Assembly (NCBI GenBank): GCA_003956705.1
Contig: QZCP01000090.1
Coordinates: 273,004 to 337,003, forward strand
DNA from: Brevipalpus yothersi
Taxonomy: Eukaryota; Arthropoda; Arachnida; Trombidiformes; Tenuipalpidae
Length of the DNA: 64,000 bases
Direction of reading: 5' to 3'
Shown here: positions 54,401-64,000 of the stretch, piece after piece
How positions within the stretch are numbered: position 1 is the first letter of the stretch
How the letters are laid out: the number at the start of each line of letters is the position of its first letter
Made by a program: the position numbers and the translations under genes
Notes under the pieces: model-generated
Told to the model about the DNA's origin: nothing
Seen by the model: only the letters and a program-made list of their open reading frames with translations
Databases searched by the model: none

Positions 54401-56286
54401 AAGGGCTGAATATATATATATATTGGATAAGGGTGGAAACCCTATCAAAGCGATGATCAAAATGAATCTCTATCAACAGTAATGAAAGCTATGAATTATA
54501 CTTTTCAAATGACATTCCGATCATACACGAAAATTTTGTTGTACCATCTAATCAAAGTGTGTCATTTATGAACTTTTTTCACATGTCAATGAATGAGCTT
54601 ATCTGTTGTTAAACAACGCCCTGAGAATAAAAAATCAAAGCAAAAATTGATCACTCAAAACTGGCCATTGTTCTATGAGATCTCCTCCTTAAGGAACGGA
54701 TTAAAGCTCAACTTATGGCTCAAGATCTGGGGAATCAATTACCAGATCTCATCTTAATTTCGATTTTTGACTTCAGAGTGATCAGAGGCAGAGTTCTGGC
54801 CTGTCTGGAGAGGTGTATCTCATCAGAACGTAAACTGAAATACTCTTTCGATTGTTGTTTGGGCTGATATCTGTTCATATACGAATTGAGGCAATCCATA
54901 TCGAAGCTATCATGAAACTATGCTTCCGTGATTTATTGATCTTTCTTTCAGGCTGACTTGTCGTGTCCATTGTTTTCTTGGACTTCCTTTCATGTGCACT
55001 TTGATGAAGAATGAGATAGAATTGAAAGATAAGAGTCCTGATTTGTAGGAATTTCAGCCAGTTGAATGAACGATTTATGGTAGCATTGAGATGCGCTTCA
55101 ATTACACTTGTTAGATCATTGTATACCTCCAAGAAAGGGAATCCTTATGGATTCTCAGGCAATTTTTTGACCATCAAATCGTGATTCAAAAATATCAGTA
55201 GTCTATCATTTGGATTCTGAAGAGGTACCACCTTTCTGGTTTTCATCTTCTTTTTCCTATCCATAAGATTCAAAAAATTTTTCCAACATTCACACATAGA
55301 GAGTACTGAACCTTCCATACATTGGATATTTCTCATACTTTTATTCATTAATCATTTCCCAAATCTAACTACGAGAATCCAGAATTATATCTCCATAATC
55401 ATCATTATTGTGCAAATAAAGTAGTTTTTGATGAATTTTGAGAATATTTTGGATAAGCTTTACCTTTTCTATCTAATGACATTACACACAAGACCCTAAC
55501 TCCAATTCCAATAACTTTCCATTTTCCATGCGATATGCATCAATCGGTTATCGCTTACATAATCAAGAATGGAAAGGAAACTGATGGAACATGGGGAGAA
55601 GAAGAGAGAGAAAGATAGAGAAAGTGATAGAAAGTTTGATCATTTTAAATGTAAGGAAAAGTTTCACACTATCATCTCTCATTGGAACCCCAAGAATTTT
55701 CTCTCTCTCTATACTATTTCCTCGTGATTACCGAGCAGCACCAAACACTTTGTGTCATTGATCTTTCTCTTTCTCTCTCTCCTTAAGTATATCCATTCTT
55801 GTACATCTTCAGTTCGGTTCTCCATCAAGTTCTATCCATTTCTCTCTCATAGCTATTTACTTTCACTCTCTCCACCAAACTGGCATGATACAGCTACTCA
55901 AGCAAAACGAAATAGACCTTTGACAGGGTATTCTCTCTCTCTCTCTCTCGCCATGAGCACCCTACCATTGCCTTGGAAAGAGAGAAAGAGAGAAGTGCTA
56001 AGTTTTCATCTTCTCAGCTTTCTGGTGGGAAAAGTCTTCTCCCTACAATAGCTAACCATGAGAAAAATGCAGATGATGACACTGATGATAAAAAGTGGGC
56101 AAAAAAAATTTAACTAAGTTCTCTAATGTATACATGTTTATATTGGCAAAATTTTCATAACAATTAAAACTAAATCGTAGGCGTACCTACAAGTATTTAG
56201 GCACATGTATGCGTATTTTGAATGTAAGTTAAATGTGAGTTAAATGTTTACATTATCGTATGTTTACGTTATCCAGAATCTTGAAC

Positions 56287-56288
<2 letters not shown>

Positions 56289-56370
<82 letters not shown>

Positions 56371-56372
56371 TC
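56289..56372. repeat. (TC)n tract, about 84 bp
   Basis: TC repeat with a few TTTC interruptions. Confidence 0.9.
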
Positions 56373-58791
56373 CTCTATTCTGTTGAATATTCGATTCAAT
56401 TTGTGCTATTTAATTTGGCCTCCTAATCAGAAACCCTCTCTTTCTCTTTACCATCATGTCTTGAAACAATTGTGTGAATTTCAAAAGTCTTGAGAAAGAC
56501 AGTGAGAGAAAAAATACAAAATATTCACTTGAAAAGCTTTCAAAGTAGGTCCATCGTGCTATTATTTTTCCCTCAAAAATCATTAGACTCAATTGTGGTC
56601 AGACAATAATTGGTTACAATTGATGGAGAAAGAAGAAAGAGCACTCTTGCAGGTAAAGCTATGGGCTAGAAAGGCACAAAGGTGGTACTAAGATTGACAA
56701 ATTTTAGGTCCCAGATAGAGATTCAGCTTTGATTGGCAGAAGCAGGAGAATTGAATTGATTGAACCGATGAAAGACATTCAAGATAGTTCTTCGGTCTGA
56801 CATCACTGATTTTTTACAATATTCCATCAATTGTGAACCTTCTTTTCTGGAACGGAAATTGAAACTACTTCTTCATCTATCTTTTGAAGGTTAATGTGTA
56901 CATTTTTTTCCAGATTACGTTCAATGAAAAAAAAAGCTTCTGACTGGTCAAAAACTTTTCAAAATATTGCTCAAGTAAAAAATTTTTTTTAATGGAGTTT
57001 TTTTCTACGCCACACCATTACGTAGAGTGAATTTATTTCCTCTCAATTAAAGGTGCGAAATAATAAAAGTGAAATGTGATTGAGTCTCTCTATCTTCTAA
57101 CAGTGATCTTGAAAGTCATTCTTGTATACCATGCTTGAAGTATATACTTGAGCTTGGGTCAAGTATTCCCAAAGATCGATGATGGATGATGTGAGGCGAG
57201 TGAACAAAATCAGATCAGCATGAGATCAGATGGCATCGGTGGAGGTCAGTTGATGATACATTGAATTGAAATACAGTGAAATGATTTGTCCACTATCGAT
57301 CATCCCGGATTGTAATTTTGTAATCTAGCAAAAGCAATACAACGCTCGTGGCAATTGAGTGGCCAGATTTAGTGGCAATCATTGTCTCTTGATCATTTTT
57401 CTCTCTAATTTTTTGGGTAACTCTAAATGAGTATGATTCAATTTGATCAGACACAAGAGAATCCAAATAATTTGTGCTCACGACAGACGAAACCACGACC
57501 TGTAACCAGAAGGCCTTAAGCGATCGTCTGTAGTCATGATCCATGCTTATTCTTCCTTTACACATCTCTCATTCTCAGGTCAAGTTCAAATACTATTTGA
57601 GCCATTTCACCACTTCTAGAATCATGTTCGATAAGTAGGAGTCAGATAATCGAACTCTCCTCGCCTCTATCAGGCCCACGGATGATTACCATCATCTTCA
57701 CTTTCATTATGATCATGTTTTTATCTCTCTCTCTCTCTTTTCCTCTTCTTCTTCTTGGTGATGGAGAGTGAGAGAGGAACCATCTAGCTTGATCACCTTT
57801 TCAATCTTTTTCATAATTTTGGCTCTCTCTCTCTCCCTTCTCCTTCCTTCCTTCTTGATATCAAGTGGTGTGTATGTATTCAAGTTGGACCGGCAAGTTT
57901 TTGGTCTAAGTCCGGCCCCTATTCTGCTCTGATTCAGAATTTCGGGTTCATAACATGTTTAAGTGAGCGTAGAGAGAGAGAGAGAGAGAGAGGCTATTGA
58001 AAAAGAGGTATCTCCAAACTTTTTCCCTCCAAAATATGAAAGAGGGAGCCTTAAGTATGTGTGTGTGTGTGTGTGTTTCAAGCGGAATGAATTTCGGTCA
58101 TCATCATTGACCACTTGCACCGAGCAGCTTAAACATCAACTCGGCTAACACGTTGAGAGAGAGTTTGCTGTTTTTCATTTTTCGTTACGATCCGAGTTTA
58201 CGTTACCGTTATAAGCGTGTATTTTCTACTTTGTGGAATGTAGGAACTTGCCTCTTTTTTCCCTTTTCTCTGTGTGTGTGCGTTTTTTATTGCTTCTTGG
58301 CTCAACCAGTGATGATTACAGGCTCTGGTTGATGTAAATAGACTCGGTTAAATGGTGTCTTTGTGGATGACAAACAGGATGATCAAACATTGTGTGTGAT
58401 TCAATTGTTTCTCATCAAGTTACTGACTTGTCTATTTTGCTGTTTTTTAATCGGATCACTATCAAATTCAAAGGGAAAACAAAGTATTTTTTCATCTTTT
58501 ATATTCTAGTTTTTCGATCGATTGAATAAAATCTTCACCTATTAAAAACATCGAAAGTTATGTCAAAACCAACTCATTGATGCGATCATCATTCATCATC
58601 CATAGTTTTCACTGCTGTTTGTTTGTTAATCATATATTCTTCAAACTCCTCTTCCTCTCAAAATGATGTCCACTAATTTTTTCACTATCTCCACAAATGT
58701 TCACTTTCGGTGCCAACAACAGATAAATAATAGAATACATAATTGAGTCCTACTGTTATTGAGTGGACAAATAATCATCATAGCGCATAAA

Positions 58792-58891
58792 ATGAACATT
58801 TCCTGGCCGATAAATTGTCTCCTCTTCCTCTTCCTTCTTCTCAACTCAATTGTCGGATTATCAGCAAGCCATCGTCGTTTTATTCCGCAAT
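58792..58891 (+). CDS. candidate alternative first coding exon (signal peptide), partial gene
   Basis: ATG plus 33 codons and one base, ending at a consensus donor (CCGCAAT|GTAAGTG), phase 1. The peptide MNISWPINC is followed by LLFLFLLLNSIVGLSA, a textbook signal peptide with likely cleavage after LSA, leaving about eight mature residues (SHRRFIPQ) before the border. No downstream partner exon is visible before 64000, so the rest of the gene must lie outside. The same phase as the exon at 47798 suggests that both can splice to the same second exon. Confidence 0.5.
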
Positions 58892-59243
58892 GTAAGTGAT
58901 TCAAAGATGCTCACTTTTATTTTCTCTCTCTCCAGTCGTTGACATTTCATTCCTTATTATCGTTTGAGCCGATCTACAGTTATTCTTTCTTTCAAAAAGA
59001 TTGATAATCTAGTGTAATTGCAATAGAATGTCGAGCAATGTGTTTATGATAACCATTTGGTGAAAAATATTCATGGAATTGGAAAGATTTCGGTCCAGTT
59101 CAATGCATGCTCATGTTCCGTTATCTTTTGAATTTTGTTTCTACTTTCTGATTTCTTTTCATAAGAACCATTCAAACAGACACTGTACGTGATAAAACAT
59201 TAGCAACTGAACTGTATCGATACGCTGCTTAAATGCATATGAT

Positions 59244-59245
<2 letters not shown>

Positions 59246-59315
<70 letters not shown>
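59246..59315. repeat. (GA)n tract, about 70 bp
   Basis: Uninterrupted GA repeat in the presumed intron, about 350 bp after the signal-peptide exon. Confidence 0.9.
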
Positions 59316-59322
<7 letters not shown>

Positions 59323-62300
59323 GTAATGTTTTAACGGTAGTGATGGCTTAGCTTTTCTATTTTCAACATGTATCATAACTCTCCGACTAATTTCATCACT
59401 AATCATAAAAGTATTCGTCAGGTTGAAGAAGATGAGGCAGGTAAATACAGACTGTGAAAGTTTAAATGATATGATCTCACCGGTTGGATGTATTCACGTT
59501 TCTTGATGATTATCGAGATGGTTAAATTAGAACCTTATTTTTTAATCACCTCACTTTCGTCAATATTTGTCATCACACATAATATAAGAACCAGTTGCGT
59601 TTCGATTTAATTTCATCCTCTCATCAGTATTGATTTTGCATTGCTTCTCGGGCTCATGCAAGTATATGCGTTTCAGTATCTGATTTGACTGGAATTCGAA
59701 TTTGCTTACCCAACTCATCACCAGCTAATAGTATTACCAACTTCAGATGGAGAATAGTTTATCTTCCTTTCATCTTTCTCTTTCACTTCATCTTTTTTTT
59801 CTCTTCTTTTTTTCATTGACTACTTCATTTTTTGAGCAAGTGAATCAAGCATTCACTCATTTCCTCTCACTTCCATCACCATTTACACACATTATGTATT
59901 TGCTCTTCTCTCTACTCAATCAATGTGTATGTATGCCTACTTTTGGGAATCTTGACCGATTGATGAGAGAGAGAAAAAAAAAGTAAAGGAAGAAGAAAGA
60001 GAAAAAGAAGTTCTCAGTGAACTTGAAGTCAAACTGCCACTGTACAACACACATGTTACGGTATATGTATGTATATGTGAGAGAGAATATATCTTATATA
60101 TCTTATAAGAAGGAAAAAAAATTCAATGAATCTTTGTGAGTGTGTGTGTACGTACAATTGAGTGCTTAAATATTTCAACTCATAAAAAAAGTTGATCAGT
60201 TCATTGTGTGTGGGATAGCTCACTATATATTCAAATATAAATATAAATTTGTATGAATGAATGAGTGAATGAATCACGATGTATGTATGTGTGATTATGG
60301 CTATTATTATTGCTGTTAAATAATTGACCGAAACGAAATGAGAAGGGCAAAAAATGGTCACGTAAACGAAAAGTAACGAAAGAGAAGAAAATAAAGAATT
60401 CCCAATCAACTGTCAAGAATCTCTGCAGATTGGCACGTAAAAATATGATCAATTCAAACACCTTTGTGAATCCATGTTCTTTTCTTTCGCATGTTCATGA
60501 GAGAACATGTTCTGTTCTCTCGAACATGTGTCATCAGTGATTAAATACATTCTTGAAATTTTTTGGTCTAAAAGATTAATAAATAATACATTGGAGATGA
60601 TTAATCACACACATCATATATTCTTCCTGTTCTTGGAACTTCGTTTGATCAATTCAATCTTCACCTACATTGATAAGACGATTTGAATAAATCTTCTAAT
60701 GAAGAATGTTGAATGAATCAACATCAACATACGTACACGCTGAAGTGACAATATCCATCTTGAAAATGTGATTATTCTTTTTCCATCTTCTCAAATGTCT
60801 TGGAATCGTTTGTGTGCTCATGAAAGCATATAATCTACACTACTACATGTATGCCAGCCACTTGTACTTGGTCAAAATTCCATTTTTTCTCTATCATTTC
60901 AAGTCCGTTATAATTAGTTGAATAAGAAACAGTATCAAAGTGATAAAAATGGGAAGAAGAAGACGAAAAAGAAGGATACATCAAGTAGAAGGTAAAACCA
61001 TAGATGAAGATAACCAAAATAGTTCATCATGCATACCATAACGTTTGTTGGTGTATATATATATATGCATATGAATTGGATGGCTTTTGTTGTGGAAGCT
61101 TTGAAGGATGGTTGACGTTGAAACGAAACAGTTTCGGTTGTTAGTTACTTGAAACGAACGAAGAAAGGTAACCGAAAAGTTGCTACTGAAATATACGCTC
61201 TTTGAAACGTCCTCATCCATTCGCAGCCAGATTCGCACTTCATTGTCCGCTTGGCTGGTCAACACGGAATTGAATGTAGACTTTTTAGATCATTATTATT
61301 CACAACCCAACATTAATGTGAGCCTCTCCGCTGGACCCAATTGAATCAGAGTTTCTCTCAATAGAAGATGACCAAAAGAATGTTCGCTCATCACCATCAA
61401 GATCTGTTCAACATGTCTACATTGTAAGACAGGCAAGAAGCGAAAAAGAGCGAGAGTGGTCAGTGTGACTGACCACCATTGTGAATGATCAAATCTTGAT
61501 TAATCAATTTTCTTGGACAACATTTTGGTGCTCATACACATGAATACATATACATATTCATGTTCACCTCAAAGTCACACTCTGGATAGTTAGTTTCGCT
61601 GATTTATTCACGTTTCATCATGGCGCCAAAAAAAACATGTAGGCCCGAAAGTTAAATGTGGTGATTCCCATTGATTACGATCAAATTGATCAGAATTGAA
61701 TCGATCGATTCGTTGAGCTTGGTGTGAATATTATTGAATATATAAACGTATGAAACTCAGGCCTCAAAAAGAAAGAATGTGAAAAGATTTCCATTCAATT
61801 TGTCATGGATCATCTTCGGTTTGGTTGAAGGTTTTGTTATTCTGTTGCTAATTTTGAGGCAAATTTTAAGTAACGAAAAGGAAAAACTTGTAACTTGGTA
61901 CATACAAAATCATGGTAAACATCTTTCTTGGCCCTGAGTGGAGAGAATCAAGTGGTTTTTGGATCCTCAATTCAATCCTGATGGCTTTCGAATCGAAAGG
62001 CCCGAAAATTTTCGTGTATATGTGTGTGCCCTCTAACTTGATGTGAAATATTCTGCAACACTTTATACCACTTAGAAGACCTTATTGTGTCACCAGCCCA
62101 TAAAAATAATCAGTGTTATGCACGGTAAAGATAAAATAATAATCATAATGTTAATAATAATAATAATGATAACTTGTGGCGGGAAAAACTGTACATTTCC
62201 AGAGCTCAATTTTGGCACGCTATTTTGACTGATATGATGATAGGTTTTTCGACATCAAACGGTTCAAAATGCCTTCTTACTTGATCATCGAGGACTTTTT

Positions 62301-63849
62301 TCTTTCATCATGCAAAGAGCAAAAGAATTCATTTATGGAAAGATAAATTCCGCACTTAGGACACTGATACCGGATTTTATCAGAATATTGGTAGAAAAAA
62401 AGAGGAGATAGAATAATAATCGCCTGTTCAGGCAAATATTTGACACTATTTTCATCGAATTACTGTTGACTGCAACAAACTTTTAATGTCTTCTCTCTCT
62501 TTCTTCATGTCTTGACTCTTATCCATCAAAATGATTTCAAAACAGCATGATAAAAAATTGGCAAAAAGATGGTGGAAATGTAACTGAAAAGCGAAAAATG
62601 TTATGATTTGATGGGTGAAAAAATTTGACTGATGAGGAATCAAATTCTTCAGCATCACAAGAATGCATCTTTAGAGAGCATCGTAAACACATACAAAGTC
62701 ACAAACAAGTTGAAAGTACAAATCATCGAACCAATCTAATTCTTAAAGGCCCGAAAAATATACACTCTAAACAGTCAATTCATATTTATATATACATTAT
62801 TATCGACTAAAAATTCAATGAACAACTGAACAAGCATCTCTCTCTCCATCATTTTCTTCTATCCATAATCTTTTCTCTTCATCTCCTTCTTCTTCTTCTT
62901 CATCACTTGCCCAGTCCAGTCCATCATCCATCAGTGACCATTAGTTGTGCATAAAAAGATGAATGATCGATGTTACTCTTACAAATCCGTGTTCCTCAGG
63001 TGGATGTTGACGCTTATTTTTTTCTTCTTCATCATCTTTCGATTCATTACCTCTGTCAAGCATCATATTTGATTCCGTTTGATGGTTAACAAACAAGACT
63101 GTATGTGTGTGAACTGATGGCCTGAGAAAATCACTCTAATACACTTATTCGCACATTTGCACAAATGGCTCATGAATTGAAACTCATCAATTCTTTCATC
63201 CATTAAATTCTTCTTCTTCTTCTTCTTTCCAAATGAATAAATAAATAAATAGCTTCTTGACCATTGACTGATCTCTTCACCTTTTGGGTCAGCATGTGCA
63301 AGTATTTGGAAACTTGCCGATGTGTACACTGATCATTTCAATCGTTTCATATTTGAATTACGATTCATACTGATCCGAAAATTTTGTGGACCATTTACAC
63401 ACCATTCATTCTCATTTCTTAATCAAAAAAGATCTCTATTGGGCCAAAATCCATGCGGAAATGAGTGGAAGAAAAAAAATCTGATCAACTTTCCAATTGA
63501 CCACCTAATCTCATCAAGCAACAGTCATTAAGGAACACACATTGAATAGTGTTATCTCTGTTCATGTGTGTGTGTGTGTATACTGTACTAATATTCATCT
63601 ATTCGAATAGACTTGCTGGAAACTCGAAAGTAATTCAAATGGTTCCGGTTCACATTCTCTCTCCTCTGAATTCTTCATTCGTCAAGAGTGGTGAGATGTA
63701 AAGTGTATGTGTGTGTGTATGGTGTATATATTCAGGTAAAAGTGGCCTACTTCCGATCACTTCGTGCATTTCAAGTTTACTTGAACAAGTCGTATGGTGT
63801 CTCACATTATTCGAGAATGCATGTTGGTCTAATTTACATGAATTACCGT

Positions 63850-63850
<1 letters not shown>

Positions 63851-63882
<32 letters not shown>
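63851..63882. repeat. (GA)n tract
   Basis: About 32 bp of pure GA repeat near the end of the window. Confidence 0.9.
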
Positions 63883-63884
<2 letters not shown>

Positions 63885-64000
63885 ATAACAAAAAAACCGT
63901 TGCTCACTTTGTGGCCCTTTCAAAATGTGCTCAAATTTTATCTCAATCTGTCAACTGATTGAATTCAGACTGATTGGCAGGATGGAACTTGATTCTCTCT

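Larger units (their letters stand above)
48009..58791. other. intron-like region, no supported coding exon
   Basis: 10.8 kb of AT-rich sequence with many short ORFs made mostly of TC/GA repeats, none of which I accept. It contains simple tracts at 51453-51496 and 56289-56372 and short GA/GT runs near 57971 and 58057. If the exons at 47.8 and 58.8 kb belong to one gene, this is its first intron and the promoter region of the second start. Confidence 0.4.
58892..64000. other. intron-like region to the window end
   Basis: 5.1 kb with no exon I can support. It contains (GA)n tracts at 59246-59315 and 63851-63882, short GT runs near 63565 and 63707, and a 37-codon hydrophobic ORF at 62959 without a splice donor. 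Consistent with the first intron continuing beyond the window. Confidence 0.4.

Noticed and set aside
59747..59839. Possible third signal-peptide exon ending at a GTGAAT donor
   Set aside because: Phase 0 instead of phase 1, weak donor, and the hydrophobic run is mostly a TTC/TCT low-complexity stretch.
62959..63072. 37-codon ORF with a hydrophobic signal-like core, after a TATA-like ATAAAA
   Set aside because: The frame stops without any usable splice donor, so it cannot be a first exon like those at 47.8 and 58.8 kb; a free microprotein cannot be supported.
1..64000. CRISPR arrays, bacterial operons or tRNA/rRNA genes
   Set aside because: No regularly spaced repeats, no tRNA box B motif in a foldable context and no rRNA sequence recognised; the window is eukaryotic.

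Overview
This window is eukaryotic nuclear DNA. The genes are split by short GT-AG introns (mostly 60-100 nt), the DNA is AT-rich, and (GA)n/(TC)n and (CA)n tracts are frequent. The opsin at 35.7 kb closely resembles chelicerate and other arthropod visual opsins, and gene spacing is tight. I infer a chelicerate with a compact genome, most likely a mite; the species cannot be fixed from the sequence.

Layout. From 0.4 to 44.8 kb the window is gene-dense: YME1L mitochondrial AAA protease (-), sharing a short divergent promoter with RSRC2 (+); an intronless transmembrane adaptor with 14 YxxI/L/V motifs that resembles PAG1/Cbp (-); a TATA-driven small secreted peptide (+); CUL3 (-); a BTB-like C2H2 zinc-finger gene (-); a zinc-finger/retroelement cluster (17.5-24.6 kb); the Rieske protein UQCRFS1 (+); a TTF1/Myb-like nuclear protein (-); POMT1 (+); a very small RAMAC-like protein (-); a second small secreted peptide (+); an intronless r-opsin (+); an SLC7/CAT amino-acid transporter (-); a 245-aa secreted protein (+); and a short-form PHGDH (-). 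Exon boundaries were derived by reading splice sites and checking reading phase; each multi-exon model closes in frame.

The most unusual region is 18.9-24.6 kb on the minus strand. Five consecutive ORFs of 139-145 aa each carry one zinc finger of the form CX2CX12HX5C at about the same place. They are followed 4 nt later by an intact 1101-aa non-LTR retrotransposon ORF (APE-like endonuclease, reverse transcriptase with FADD, C-terminal CxC/H/C knuckle). Neighbouring ORFs are joined by stop-start overlaps or gaps of 1-4 nt (TGATG, TGAATATG, ATGA, TAAAAGTATG), with one 110-nt gap. This looks like a six-cistron retroelement mRNA read by termination-reinitiation, in which the usual single ORF1 has been replaced by a tandem family of paralogous single-finger proteins. 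A sixth paralogue of the same size lies tail-to-tail on the opposite strand (18.5 kb), and a more distant, spliced relative lies at 17.5 kb.

From 44.8 kb to the end (19 kb) I see no complete gene. Two exons, at 47.8 kb and 58.8 kb, each begin with ATG, encode a signal-peptide-like hydrophobic stretch and end at a strong donor in the same phase (1). They are best read as alternative first coding exons of one large secreted or membrane-protein gene whose body lies beyond the window. The rest is intron-like sequence rich in (GA)n/(TC)n tracts.
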